Assembly: GCF_021018895.1 (NCBI RefSeq)
Contig: NC_079375.1
Location: 3,744,560 to 3,808,559, forward strand
Origin: Seriola aureovittata
Lineage: Eukaryota; Chordata; Actinopteri; Carangiformes; Carangidae
Direction: 5' to 3'
DNA length: 64,000 nucleotides
Below, piece by piece: positions 25,801-32,660 of the stretch. The notes under the pieces are model-generated. The model made no database searches. It had not been told where the DNA came from and worked only from the letters and a program-made list of their open reading frames with translations. Both the position numbers and the translations under genes were made by a program. Position 1 is the first letter of the stretch. Each line of letters starts with the position of its first letter.

Positions 25801-27043
25801 ATCTTGCCTCTAAACATCACAGGACTCTTGGTTCAGAGAGTGGAAACCCAACTTGGAAATGAATAACAGGTAGTTTCGCAGACTTTGCAGCAAGTAGAAC
25901 AAAAAGGAGAATAGAGCAGTAATGTGACAGTGAGTAATGTGAGCTCCACTACTGTGTATCAAGTGTAGAAGGTGTGAACGAGGGCCACCTGTGCCACCAT
26001 GCCAAGCCAGCTCGGCCAACCAGGCTCTCTCTCCTACATCCATGTGTCTGCTGAGCTGGCATGTACACAACACAGTCACCTCTGCCTGACTCTCTGCTTC
26101 CAATCTGCACCTCTGTCCCCGGAGAGCTCACCCTACATGATGACAGGGCGACCGTTTCTGCACGCCGACGTGCTCCCCAATCAATTAGGCAAGGTGTGCG
26201 ACACGGGAGGCCAATTAGAAGACAGGCTGAGTGGGCTTGATGGCTCCCAGGATAAACAAAGAGACTACACGGCGCTGTTGTTGCCTCTTTAGAAAACCTG
26301 TAAGCTCCTCCTAATATTACTCCATATCGATATTCATACCCACTGGTTATAATGCCCATTAAACCAACTCTGACAGTCAGACAGGTTAGAGGATATCAGC
26401 ATTACACTCAGCCATTCACCGTTAGCCCGCTAACAGCAACCAGGTTAACACGGATATGATGAGATATGATGTTCTAGAAAAAGATACCGCGATGTCACAC
26501 TGCGACAAAAACCTTCACAACAAATCTTTTATTTAAATAACATGCTAAACATAACTTGTGTCTTGTGGCAACAAAGAGACAGTCGTGGAAGGCCACGGGC
26601 ACTGCCATTCAAGAAGCTCGATTTAGCTGCTAGCAGGCTAACTAACGTCCAAACCAAAGCTTGTCAAGACAAAGGGGCCATTTAACTTTTTCTACATACG
26701 TTAAATTAGCCAATTCATATTGTATATAGTCTCAATGATAACATAAAACCCAGAATAAGCACGTAAAATTAATGGTTGGCTAGGAAGCAGGCTATCGTGG
26801 TGGGTTAATTTTTGTTAGCGATGCTACTAGTAAACTGTTACGTAGCTAACATTAGCTGACTGACTGGTAAACCTAGCCAACTTGTCACCGAACATGGACA
26901 AGATTCACAGTCACAACGACAACATAGTTGTATCTATAGTACATGGGAAGCGTTATCCGCCGCCACAAAATACCGAAACGCTCTCAGCTAACTAGCCTAC
27001 CTGCTCGTTTGTTTTGGAGGGCGCCATGTTCACAGTCCTCCAT
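168..27043 (-). CDS. zmynd11: Zmynd11 (BS69), chromatin reader, spliced, 3' end outside window
   Basis: Coding exons, 5' to 3' on the minus strand: 27043-27001 (probable alternative first exon), 22697-22562, 19098-18939, 10256-10095, 8734-8657, 7356-7264, 6101-6014, 5734-5679, 5534-5457, 4845-4727, 4426-4078, 2979-2905, 713-435 and 353-168. All junctions are GT-AG and keep frame. Counted from the Met equivalent to human Met1 (22677), the visible protein is 613 residues: winged-helix-like domain about 9-85, PHD 93-146, bromodomain about 150-250, CxxC...CxxC finger 258-277, PWWP from about 280, Gln-rich linker 370-405, coiled coil about 520-610. The MYND finger that binds PxLxP partners follows Trp613 and lies left of position 1. 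Human ZMYND11 has 602 residues and the same order. In mammals it reads H3.3K36me3 in gene bodies and restrains transcription elongation in the nucleus. The PWWP cage (F291, W294, F310) is intact. Confidence 0.95.
435..713 (-). CDS. zmynd11: zmynd11 exon: linker and start of coiled coil
   Basis: 93 codons, phase 0-0, acceptor CATCAG and donor GTTTGT. Contains [26 protein letters not shown] and [14 protein letters not shown], all close to human ZMYND11. The Ser/Thr-rich first half is a disordered linker; the last 40 residues begin the coiled coil that continues in the next exon. Confidence 0.95.
1017..1708. mobile_element. hAT-like non-autonomous DNA transposon (TIR + 8-bp TSD)
   Basis: Left end TAGGGCTGAACAAT and reverse complement of right end TAGGGCTGCACATT form imperfect inverted repeats. 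Flanks are tgtaaaac (left) and cttaaaac (right), an 8-bp duplication with two mismatches as expected for hAT elements. The interior has long T/A runs and no transposase. It lies in the zmynd11 intron between the exons ending at 713 and 2905. Confidence 0.7.
1940..2700 (+). mobile_element. 3' end of a LINE (L2/Rex-like), decayed
   Basis: Translated fragments show the C-terminal tail typical of fish LINE reverse-transcriptase proteins: [50 protein letters not shown], then after a frameshift near 2240-2270 [17 protein letters not shown] and [14 protein letters not shown] 3' untranslated tail follows, ending in AAATAAATAAATG and GAAAT short repeats near 2680-2703. Heavily 5'-truncated and inactive. 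Sits antisense within a zmynd11 intron. Confidence 0.8.
2905..2979 (-). CDS. zmynd11: zmynd11 exon: basic linker (25 codons)
   Basis: 25 codons, phase 0-0, CTCCAG acceptor and GTAAGTTTG donor. Reads [16 protein letters not shown] then MVEPKEEVS; human has LKVTQEPRAKKGRRNQ at this place. KAKKSRR is a plausible nuclear-localisation patch (inference). Too short and too internal to show as an open reading frame. Confidence 0.93.
4078..4426 (-). CDS. zmynd11: zmynd11 exon: end of PWWP plus Gln-rich insertion
   Basis: Opens with the last base of a split Arg codon (AG|A), then [11 protein letters not shown], the end of the PWWP domain, then [19 protein letters not shown] and LREGRFWK as in human. 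After that comes a roughly 35-residue His/Gln/Ser stretch ([14 protein letters not shown] and a run of nine Gln encoded by nine pure CAG codons, plus-strand CTG at 4174-4200) where human has only a short acidic linker. It ends [16 protein letters not shown] at a GTAAGTAG donor. VRH is extra relative to the human junction (NEQ then LK), so this donor lies nine bases further on. 116 codons plus one base. Confidence 0.94.
4727..4845 (-). CDS. zmynd11: zmynd11 exon: PWWP core
   Basis: 39 codons plus two bases. Contains [16 protein letters not shown] and [13 protein letters not shown]. The PWWP motif is WPAK. The aromatic cage residues reported for human (F291, W294, F310) and R309 are all present at the same numbers; the residue between F291 and W294 is Tyr instead of human Phe. 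Acceptor TTGGCAG, donor GTTAGA (weak but in frame), phase 2 at the 3' end. Confidence 0.95.
5457..5534 (-). CDS. zmynd11: zmynd11 exon: zinc finger between bromodomain and PWWP
   Basis: 26 codons, phase 0-0. Reads [20 protein letters not shown] then WFCYPC: a CxxC...CxxC zinc site (C258, C261, C274, C277). In the human structure this finger joins the bromodomain and PWWP into one H3.3-reading unit. E254 and N266, which I recall as contacts for H3.3 Ser31, are conserved. Donor GTGAGTAC, acceptor TTCCAG. Confidence 0.95.
5679..5734 (-). CDS. zmynd11: zmynd11 exon: end of bromodomain
   Basis: 56 bp. Completes a Val codon (G|TT) and reads [18 protein letters not shown]; human has EQADIARMLYKDTCHE. 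E251, a reported H3.3 Ser31 contact in human, is its last residue. Acceptor TTGCAG, donor GTACCG. Missed by simple open-reading-frame searches because of its size. Confidence 0.93.
6014..6101 (-). CDS. zmynd11: zmynd11 exon: bromodomain middle
   Basis: 29 codons plus one base. Reads [20 protein letters not shown] then VHNTAILYG, matching human [20 protein letters not shown]. The HNT triplet sits at the usual bromodomain Asn region. Donor GTGAGTC. The 3' splice site is preceded, 37 to 93 nt upstream, by a CT microsatellite on the coding strand. Confidence 0.95.
6138..6194. repeat. GA/CT microsatellite beside a zmynd11 acceptor
   Basis: GA-rich run with a few interruptions on the plus strand, i.e. 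a CT run on the coding strand, starting 37 nt upstream of the 3' splice site of the exon at 6101. Confidence 0.95.
7149..7192. repeat. A-run followed by TA repeat
   Basis: About 30 consecutive A followed by seven TA units, in the intron just 3' of the exon ending at 7264. Confidence 0.9.
7264..7356 (-). CDS. zmynd11: zmynd11 exon: bromodomain start
   Basis: 31 codons, phase 0-0, acceptor TTGCAG and donor GTAACA. Reads [20 protein letters not shown] then [11 protein letters not shown]; human has [20 protein letters not shown]. First helix and ZA loop of the bromodomain. Confidence 0.95.
7373..7636. mobile_element. hAT-like miniature element with TIR and TSD
   Basis: Left end TACAGCTGCAATTA and reverse complement of right end TACGGCTGCAACTA are imperfect inverted repeats. 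The flanking 8-mers are tagaggag and cagaggag (7 of 8 identical). The body (TGTGAGGATTTGTCATATACGA, here broken as TGTGAGGATTTG ... GGGGTTTTGGACTGTTGGTC) belongs to a non-autonomous element family I recognise as very common in teleost genomes. It is 264 bp and lies in a zmynd11 intron. Confidence 0.75.
8657..8734 (-). CDS. zmynd11: zmynd11 exon: PHD to bromodomain connector
   Basis: 26 codons, phase 0-0. Reads [20 protein letters not shown] then QRMKER; human has [20 protein letters not shown]. Acceptor CCTGCAG, donor GTGAGAAC. Confidence 0.95.
9590..9890. repeat. Teleost interspersed repeat with TTTGACC motifs
   Basis: Contains GACCTAGACCTTTGACCTTT, CACCAAAATCCAGTCAATGT and TTTGTGCCAAATTTGAAGAA, phrases of a widespread fish repeat as I remember it. 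TTTGACC resembles nuclear-receptor half-sites, but I treat this as repeat sequence. Confidence 0.6.
10095..10256 (-). CDS. zmynd11: zmynd11 exon: PHD finger
   Basis: 54 codons, phase 0-0. Reads [20 protein letters not shown], then [20 protein letters not shown] and ends WQCVVCR. The zinc ligands CxxC, CxxC, HxxC and CxxC are all present, so the PHD finger is intact and fully contained in one symmetrical exon that could be skipped without frame loss. Acceptor CCTGCAG, donor GTAGGTGG. Confidence 0.96.
10831..10888. repeat. CA microsatellite
   Basis: About 29 uninterrupted CA units in the long zmynd11 intron, some 570 bp upstream (coding sense) of the PHD exon. Confidence 0.95.
10900..12840. 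other. zmynd11 intron, no feature recognised
   Basis: AT-rich intronic DNA with stop-rich frames. The open frames at 11415-11702 and 11972-12412 have no recognisable domain or splice support. Confidence 0.5.
12845..13140. repeat. Diverged copy of the 7373-7636 element family
   Basis: Shares AATCAATTAATTGATT, AAGCAAAAAATGCCAACATA, CAGCTTCTCAAATTTATGAG and GATTAATCAATAATG phrases with that family, but the terminal repeats are decayed. Confidence 0.55.
13150..15050. other. zmynd11 intron, no feature recognised
   Basis: No coding exon, RNA gene or clear repeat end recognised. Open frames at 13703-13903, 13997-14218 and 14409-14645 look random. Confidence 0.5.
15076..15353. mobile_element. Candidate AT-rich MITE with 15-bp inverted ends
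   Basis: Left end TAGCGGTGGGCAATA and reverse complement of right end TGGCGGTGGACAATA match at 13 of 15 positions. The 278-bp interior is AT-rich and non-coding. No convincing target duplication was seen. Confidence 0.5.
15360..18930. other. zmynd11 intron, no feature recognised
   Basis: AT-rich intronic sequence with short homopolymers (T-rich at 16611-16625, G-run at about 17104-17116). No exon or classified repeat could be supported. Confidence 0.5.
18939..19098 (-). CDS. zmynd11: zmynd11 exon: N-terminal winged-helix-like domain
   Basis: Completes the split Lys codon (AA|G) and reads [40 protein letters not shown] and [13 protein letters not shown], nearly identical to human. This is the SAMD1-like winged-helix part. 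Acceptor CTGCCCAG, donor GTAAGTCC. An intron of about 8.7 kb, the longest in the gene, separates it from the PHD exon. Confidence 0.96.
19740..20120 (+). pseudogene. hAT transposase fragment with BED zinc finger
   Basis: An ATG at 19933 opens [20 protein letters not shown], typical of hAT/ZBED N-termini. A frameshift and stop near 20006 follow, then [20 protein letters not shown] and [15 protein letters not shown]. The CKHC pair and the NTTNLFKL segment are the hallmark of a BED finger, but the downstream His ligands are lost. Old DNA transposon remnant inside a zmynd11 intron, opposite in strand to the gene. Confidence 0.75.
20262..20284. repeat. Short AT repeat
   Basis: TATATA run in intronic DNA. 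Confidence 0.7.
20310..20440. repeat. Partial copy of the 7373-7636 family, reverse orientation
   Basis: AATAATTAATAATTGTTTTG, AAATGTCAAAAGATAATATA and GATTTCCCAGAGTTC are the reverse-complement phrases of the family's right half. Ends are not preserved. Confidence 0.5.
20450..21310. other. zmynd11 intron, no feature recognised
   Basis: Mixed-composition intronic DNA. The open frame at 20736-20924 on the minus strand has no recognisable domain. Confidence 0.5.
21320..21610. repeat. Diverged copy of the 7373-7636 family
   Basis: TTAAAATGTGAGGATTTTGC, TATTTGGGTTTTGGACATAA and CACCTCGAACTCTGAGAG match the family phrases in order; ends are decayed. Confidence 0.55.
22562..22697 (-). CDS. zmynd11: zmynd11 exon with the conserved start Met
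   Basis: After a TTTCCCACAG acceptor the exon reads [46 protein letters not shown] corresponds to human [20 protein letters not shown], so the Met at 22677 matches human Met1 (A at -3). A second in-frame ATG is 15 nt upstream (22692, MNKEI). With a phase-1 upstream exon, the frame continues upstream without a stop. Ends at a GTAAGTTC donor in phase 2. Confidence 0.93.
22700..25560. other. First intron of zmynd11, no feature recognised
   Basis: AT-rich, stop-dense DNA with poly-pyrimidine patches. First introns often hold enhancers, but nothing specific can be shown here by eye. Confidence 0.5.
25567..25603. repeat. Perfect 37-bp palindrome (18-bp arms, 1-nt centre)
   Basis: Left arm TTTGTTGTGTCTGAAAAT, centre A, right arm ATTTTCAGACACAACAAA. 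The arms are exactly complementary. It follows a long T-run (25548-25564) in the first intron of zmynd11. Confidence 0.95.
25610..26870. other. Distal first intron of zmynd11, no feature recognised
   Basis: The part at 25980-26290 is richer in GC and has longer overlapping open frames on both strands, but none shows a domain or matching splice signals. Confidence 0.45.
27001..27043 (-). CDS. zmynd11: zmynd11 candidate first coding exon (N-terminal extension)
   Basis: ATG at 27043 in strong context (GTGATGG) opens [14 protein letters not shown] followed by one base and a CAG|GTAGGC donor. Spliced to the exon at 22697 it reads on in frame ([12 protein letters not shown]), adding 21 residues before the Met that matches human Met1. 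A second ATG at 27027 (AACATGGCG, inside a YY1-like motif) in another frame gives a 10-codon upstream reading frame. Frame, start context and donor are seen in the sequence; use of this exon is inference. Confidence 0.5.
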
Positions 27044-27159
27044 CACGGGATAGGAGAGGCTAAGCTAACGGTGCTAGCGCCTGTAGTTGCTGGCTAACTA
27101 GCCGCACTAGGGGTTGTCATTGAGCCTGTGCGATTTTCACCAGAATAAATCAAACTTAC

Positions 27160-27365
27160 CTCTGCTATAGTGCCACAAACCCACAGCGCTGCAGAAAATC
27201 CGCGAAGGATTGAACGCGAGGCAGCTTACATTAGTATTTTTCGGGCTAGTTGAGGCTGCGGATGGTGGCTTGTGTGCAGCAGCTGGCCACAGTACAGCAG
27301 CGCTGCGCTGGGAGGTAAACACAGACAGCGCCAACAGAGCGGAGACGAGCGGGGCTGCTGAGCCA
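27160..27365 (-). other. zmynd11: Candidate alternative 5' leader exon of zmynd11
   Basis: GC-richer than its flanks and ending in a good donor (CAGAG|GTAAGTTT at 27159). It contains an open frame compatible with exon 22697-22562, but that frame starts at TTG, not ATG, so I read it as untranslated leader. The upstream limit is a guess. Confidence 0.4.
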
Positions 27366-27429
27366 CAGGGAGAACTCTAGTGGTGGAATTCAACTTACTG
27401 CACCCTACACCGGGGACTCATCAACCGGG

Positions 27430-28148
27430 ATATTAAAGGGGCAGTCCGTCGATTTTACACGTCAAAGTCTATTTGTTGCTCATGTAGGGAGTACCACTGT
27501 GCACAGCCACCATAGCCACCAAGGGGACCCCTGAGGAAAACCTCCACAATGCCATTTTCATTATTTCCCCTAACACCCAGAAAGAAACCAGTTCAGCAAT
27601 CCGTTTTCTGTGATACTAAACTTTTTTTCATTGTTCATTCAGTGATACAAACATTTTTCCATCTTTAAAGCAAAACGTCAAAGAAAACCGTAATTTCTCC
27701 GTGATAAAAACTGTTTTAGTGAAGAAAGGACAGAGACTGACTAACAGATGTCCTTCTGCTCTGAACATGAACACTGTACTTTGCGTTGTTTCAGGAGGAA
27801 AACTGCCTCAGTTGTACTCTCATATTCGTTTCATATCTTCCCCATCAGCTTTGAATCAGATCCTGGAATGAAGACAGAAGAAAATATCTGATTTATTTTT
27901 GAGGAAAAATAGCTTTATTCAGTGATTTCATGAACAAATTCAAGTCCTCCACACAGTTAGTTTAAGCCGAATCTCAGATATGGAAAAGAAAATAATGAAT
28001 GATCTCCTTGTTGATACTTATGATAATTACATTTTATAACACCTCATAGAACCTTATTTGTAAGATAGTTTGAACAACAACAATATTTAGACTGACAAGA
28101 GCATAAATGTAAAATTATAGTTTTCCTTATTTAAACAGAGACAACAAA
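27430..28148. other. Spacer and probable 3' UTR of TRIM copy A
   Basis: The part from about 27794 matches the 3' flank of TRIM copy D (from about 39237): AGGAAAACTGCCTCAGTT and TGGAATGAAGACAGAAGAAA occur in both. AATAAA signals on the minus strand lie at 27892-27897 and 27914-27919, as at the matching place in copy D (39337-39342, 39362-39367). Probably the polyadenylation zone. Confidence 0.5.
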
Positions 28149-28537
28149 ATACCTGTGATAAAGGAAGGTCTGGTGATTTCTCTGTTAAGGCCCATGCAGT
28201 GGAAGAGAAACAACAACATACAAATACATCAACACAAATATTCAACAAACATTCAGAGCACAGAGAAGTTTATATTTTCATCTGGAGAAATGTCAGTTTA
28301 GGGAAAGAAAAATCATCCTGAGCAGTGATATCCTCCATGGCTCCAGCTCCACCTAAAGAAACTCAAACATCAACACAACAATAGATGAGAAGAGGTCAAA
28401 GTACCACCCATAATGTTTGATTGACAGGTGATCTCTGTGCAGTGCAGAAACACGACAGCAATGAGCTTTTAGCAACAATGATGGAGTCAAAATGAATTGG
28501 TGAATTAAAATACAGACAGATTTTAACCAAATGCACC
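28149..28537 (-). repeat. 3'-flank block shared by TRIM copies A, C and D
   Basis: Near-identical to 36614-37003 and 39667-40066 (for example CTCCATGGCTCCAGCTCCAC and CCACCCATAATGTTTGATTG in all three). The block directly follows each stop codon, showing that the copies arose by segmental duplication including 3' UTR, not by retrocopying of the coding part alone. Confidence 0.9.
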
Positions 28538-30220
28538 TTAAATGACCTTTGTCTGTTTGGGGTTACAGATCTCAGCTGTGTCACCACAATAATTAAACCA
28601 AAGTCCAGCATAGAGAGGCTGAGTGAATGTGGTCTGGACTCTGTGGAGGAGAGTCATGGTTTCAGAGACGCTGTAGAAGGACAGAACACCTGCACTGTGA
28701 TCCAGGTACACTCCTACTCTGGAGGACTGAGGACCTGAGACTGGAGTGCTGATATTGTTGTACAAAAATGTATAACTGTCTTCGTAACAACTTAACACCC
28801 AAGATTTATCATTGCGTCCAAATCTACATTCATCCGAGCTCCCTGCTCTGCTGATATTCTTGTATGAGACTGCTACAAAAACTCCTCCTCTCCACTCCAC
28901 CTCCCAGTAACAACATCCAGTCAGACTCTCTCTACTCAGGACCTGAGACCATGAAGTGAATCTGTCTGGGTGACTAGAATAAGACTGTTGTTGACTCACT
29001 AATGTTGCTTTTCTGTTTCCCTCAGATAATAACAGATATGTGCGTGCTGTGTTTGGATCCAGTGTGATTTCCTGTGAATAATTTGAGAATTCATATCTGG
29101 TTGTGGGCTCTGGTTGTGACAATAAAAGCCCCGCTTCAGTCACTGTCAGTGAGATGTTTGTCCATGTGTCTCTCAGAATGTCCTGTAGTTTATCTCTGAG
29201 CTGTGACACAGCTGCTGTCACACCCTCAAAGTACCTAAAAGGACGGATATTGATGCTGGTTGAGTCTGTAGATTCACTGAGTGACTGTGAGGGGTAGTTG
29301 TGTAGAAACTGGGTGTGATCCTCTGTGTGTGAGAGCTGCTTCAGCTCAGCGTCTTTCCTCTTCAGCTCAGTGATCTCCTGCTCCAGCTTCTCCTGAAGCT
29401 CTTTGATGCGACTCAGTTGAGTGTTCTGCTGGGATCTGATCTGCTGCTTCACATCAGAGCTTCTTTTCTCCATGAGACGGATCAGCTCAGTGAAGATCTT
29501 CTCACTGTCCTCCACTGCTTCATCAGCAGAGCCATTGATAGCTTTCACCTCCAGTTGAAGCACCTTCACATTGTTCTCTCTGACTTTGATTCTGTGCAGT
29601 ACTTTGCATCGACTCAGCTGGAGCTCTCTCTGCCTCTCAGTCCTTTCTGCTGCAGCTGAGACTGTGTCGTGGCCTTTATGTTCATCCACAGAGCAGACAT
29701 AACAGATACACTGCTGATCAGTGCGACAGAACATTGTCATCACCTCCTCATGACGAGAGCAGATGTTCTCCTGGAGCTTCTTGGAGGGCTCCACCAGCTT
29801 GTGTTTCTTTAATTGGGTTATATCATAATGAGGCTGCAGATGTTTCTCACAGTAGGAGACCAAACAAATCAGACAAGACTTGAAGGCTTTCAGTTTTCTC
29901 CCAGTGCAGAAATCACAGGCCACATCTTCAGGTCCAGCATAGCAGTGATCAGCAGGAGCAGCTTGGAGTCCAGTCTTCTTCAGCTTCTCCACTAAATCTG
30001 CTAACATGGTGCTTTTCATCAGGACAGGTCTCAGTGTGAAGGTCTGCCTACACTGAGGGCAGCTGTGGATTTTCTTCTGATCCTCTTCATTCCAGAAGCT
30101 TCTAATACAGCTGATGCAGTAGCTGTGTCCACAGGGAATAGTCACCGGATCCTTCAGTAGATCCAGACAGATCGAACAAGAGATGGATTCCTGGTCCAGC
30201 TGAACTCCTTTCTGCGCCAT
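28538..30220 (-). CDS. TRIM copy A: RING/B-box/coiled-coil/PRY-SPRY E3 ligase (TRIM16/25-like, finTRIM-type)
   Basis: 560 residues in one exon. The first ATG is at 30220 (GTGAAATGG, good context); the open frame extends 12 codons upstream without another ATG. RING ligands C15, C18, C30, H32, C35, C38, C54 and C57 are intact. B-box 1 lies about 102-132 (CDFC...CLIC...C...H) and B-box 2 about 154-184 (CSRH...C...CYVC...HKGH). The coiled coil is about 187-300, and PRY-SPRY about 383-560 with LDPNTA, CYWEVEWRG and VYLDHSAGVLSFY. Family members are cytoplasmic E3 ubiquitin ligases; many fish ones act in antiviral immunity, and the SPRY domain chooses the target. Substrate unknown here. Head of a local cluster of copies; zmynd11 begins about 1.1 kb downstream. 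Assignment to the TRIM16/25-like fish group is from remembered similarity. Confidence 0.92.
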   Translation of the reverse strand: MAQKGVQLDQESISCSICLDLLKDPVTIPCGHSYCISCIRSFWNEEDQKKIHSCPQCRQTFTLRPVLMKSTMLADLVEKLKKTGLQAAPADHCYAGPEDVACDFCTGRKLKAFKSCLICLVSYCEKHLQPHYDITQLKKHKLVEPSKKLQENICSRHEEVMTMFCRTDQQCICYVCSVDEHKGHDTVSAAAERTERQRELQLSRCKVLHRIKVRENNVKVLQLEVKAINGSADEAVEDSEKIFTELIRLMEKRSSDVKQQIRSQQNTQLSRIKELQEKLEQEITELKRKDAELKQLSHTEDHTQFLHNYPSQSLSESTDSTSINIRPFRYFEGVTAAVSQLRDKLQDILRDTWTNISLTVTEAGLLLSQPEPTTRYEFSNYSQEITLDPNTARTYLLLSEGNRKATLVSQQQSYSSHPDRFTSWSQVLSRESLTGCCYWEVEWRGGVFVAVSYKNISRAGSSDECRFGRNDKSWVLSCYEDSYTFLYNNISTPVSGPQSSRVGVYLDHSAGVLSFYSVSETMTLLHRVQTTFTQPLYAGLWFNYCGDTAEICNPKQTKVI

Positions 30221-30229
30221 TTCACCTCT

Positions 30230-30980
30230 CACTGTCAACGACTGTCTGAGTTTCAATTCTGTAGAAATGAATCTAGTTTGAGCTCTGATCTGAACAACAT
30301 GTGCCTCTGCAGTGAACGGGGCCTGTCAGCTCTTGCACTTCACCACATGTTGGTTCCACCCATCTTCAAACTGTAGATCTGAAGGGGAGGGAACAAGGAA
30401 ATATGGACAGAGTGGAGCTCACTGTGTTTGAGGGCAGGAAGAAGAGGGAGGGTTATCAGGCTTACATTCAGTCCAGGAAGAGGAGCGATTTGATACTTGT
30501 TGCAACTGTGAATCCCATGGGACATGAATACACCAGATCGTTAGACTATGTAATTCAGTTTGGAGACAGAAATGACTGAATGGATCCTAGAAAATTAACA
30601 GTTTTATACATGTTATTAATAATAAGGCGTCATAGCAGGCTATTATGTTTTCACAACTTCGCTCATCCTGGTGCACTTAAAATATCTCAAGAGAGCCACT
30701 ACATTGCATAACTTAGTTTTAACTAATTCAAACAAACTTAACCAAACTTTGCTGTTCATGGGGCCATTGTTTAGCCATCAACAGAAGACCTTGATGCCCT
30801 CTGGCATCTGAGGCTTTAGGCCTCAGCTTACACCAACACCGAGATCACCTGTTGCCATAGATGAAACCCCCATATGTCACATAGCCTATGCTTAGTCATC
30901 AACTGTCACATAGCTGTAATTTTGGAATTTATACATGCACAAATGATTTTCTTCTTTTCTATACACACTGTGTATTATGA
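30230..30980. other. 5' flank of TRIM copy A
   Basis: The part at 30370-30540 resembles the 5' flanks of copies C (near 38030) and D (near 41575): GAAGGGGAGGGAACAAGGAA. It probably holds the leader and promoter. No TATA box or exon could be fixed. Confidence 0.4.
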
Positions 30981-30985
30981 GTATT

Positions 30986-31802
30986 CATCTATTGTCTTCC
31001 GCTTATCTGGGGTCGCGTCGCGGTGGCAACAGGCTAAGCAGGAGGCCCCAAACATCCCTCTCTCCGGCAACGCTTTCCAGTTACTCTTGGGGGATCCCGA
31101 GTTATACCCAGGCCAGATGGGATATATAATCCATCCAGCGAGTTCTACTCCGGGGTCTTCTCCCAGTCACACACGCCCTCCAAAGGGAGGCGCTCAGGAG
31201 GCATCCTTATCAGATGCCTGAACCATGATGTCCAAGCTCCTTACCCTATCTCTAAAGCTGAGCAAAGCCACCCCTACGCAGGAAACCCATTTCGTCTGCT
31301 TGTATCCGCGATCTTTCGGTCACTATCCAGAGCTCATGACCATAGGTGAGGGTTGGAACGAAGACCAACTGGTAAATCGAGAACTTTGGCTTCTGGCACA
31401 GCATCCCTCTTCACCACAACGGTCCGGTACAACGCCCGCATTGCTGTTGACACCAACCCACCTGTCAATCTCCCGCTCCATCTTACCCACACTCATGAAC
31501 AAGACCCCTAGATACTTGAGCTCCTTCACTTTGGGCAGTAACTCACCACCAACCTAGAGGGAGCAGTCCACCTTTTTCCGGCTGAGAACCATGGCCTCAG
31601 ACTTGGAGGTATTGACGCTCATCCCTGCCGCGTCGCACTCAGCTGCAAACCGTCCCAGTGAATGCTGGAGGTCACGCTCTGATGAGGCCAACAGAATCAC
31701 ATCATCTGCAAAAAGCAAATATGTAATTCTGAGGTTCCCAAAGCAGACACACTCCTCACCTCGGCTGCGCCTTGAGATCCTGTCCATGAAAATCACAGTC
31801 TC
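30986..31802 (-). mobile_element. RTE-clade (Rex3-like) LINE remnant
   Basis: Minus-strand frames give the reverse transcriptase catalytic block YLLFADDVILLASS, then LQHSLGRFAAECDAAGMSVN, SEAMVLSRKKVD, VKELKYLGVLFMS and MEREIDRW, all typical of fish RTE/Rex3 elements. Frameshifts interrupt the frame near 31540 and again below 31420. The 3' part (about 30990-31220) is the non-coding end, with the TCTTCCGCTTATCTGGGGTC phrase common in fish RTE copies. 5'-truncated and inactive. Confidence 0.85.
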
Positions 31803-32584
31803 ATAATACTCGTAATATACTCATGATTTTTCATTTTGATTATATTATTATAGGTGATAACATATTCCTATCTCGTACCTACCAACTAAGGATATCAAAG
31901 TGTGTGAGTGTGATTGGATGAACATTTGCCTGTCAATGTCTAGCCATGATTTAAGAAATCAGATTTAGTATCCCCCCAGTGTTGTTCGACTTCTACTTAG
32001 TTTCCTGTGTCCCTAAAGGTTTTTCTATTTACACACTCACAGACCCTTTTCTCAGCCGGGCTAGTTGAGGCATCTAAAAACATACATGATATGACACATT
32101 GGGTATGAGGTTATATGGTTAAAGTTAGCATCAATACACAATACAATGAACACAATATTACATGTAAAATTTTTAAAAACAGATACCATTTATATCTACA
32201 ACCAATACATTTTTCTCCCACACATCACACTTGAGAGGTTACAATATCATCATATTTGTAAAGTTTAAGTTTTACTTATTAATGTCAATACATTTTTAAT
32301 AGAAAAGCATAGAGAGTGAAACAACTGTTTCAAACTACACAAACACTCTGCAGTGAACCCAACTCATGTAACTGGAAGAACAATCAAATGCTATTGAAGA
32401 ATAAACCAGAATACTATTCAAAATTTCATACGGTTGATTATTGGCTTTATTATAAGGGCAGACTATATTCTCATTAAACAAATACGTACAAAAAATGTAT
32501 CAGTTTCCTCGTAACATTTTTTAGTAAATAAAAGAAAAGCAACAATTTTTGGATTTTATTTGATTTAAAAGATGAATACCTGAA

Positions 32585-32660
32585 GGCTCTTGCCTTTTGC
32601 TAGGCTGTCATTGTAAATAAGAATTTGTTCTTAATGTCTTGCCAGGCTAAATAAAGGTTT
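32585..32660 (+). repeat. LINE 3' tail fragment
   Basis: GGCTGTCATTGTAAATAAGA, TTTGTTCTTAATGTCTTGCC and AGGCTAAATAAAGGTT form the standard tail of a fish LINE family. Isolated fragment. Confidence 0.65.

Larger units (their letters stand above)
26880..27420 (-). promoter_or_regulatory. zmynd11 promoter / first-exon region
   Basis: Locally GC- and CpG-enriched against an AT-rich surround, with two donor-terminated candidate first exons and a YY1-like AACATGGCGCC motif at 27020-27030, a motif often found at start sites of housekeeping genes. No TATA box was evident. The 3' end of TRIM copy A is about 1.1 kb upstream on the same strand. Confidence 0.5.

Noticed and set aside
27137..27334. 65-codon minus-strand frame as a long Zmynd11 N-terminus
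   Set aside because: It is in phase with the next exon but begins at TTG, with no ATG before the splice site; read as untranslated leader.
29103..29995. Plus-strand frames over TRIM copy A
   Set aside because: Shadows of the minus-strand gene; no independent features.
30221..30256. Twelve-codon upstream extension of TRIM copy A
   Set aside because: The extension starts at TTG; the first ATG, in good context and shared with copies C and D, is at 30220.
30874..31806. Plus-strand open frames of 115, 110 and 71 codons
   Set aside because: They are antisense to the RTE-type reverse transcriptase remnant, whose motifs read on the minus strand.
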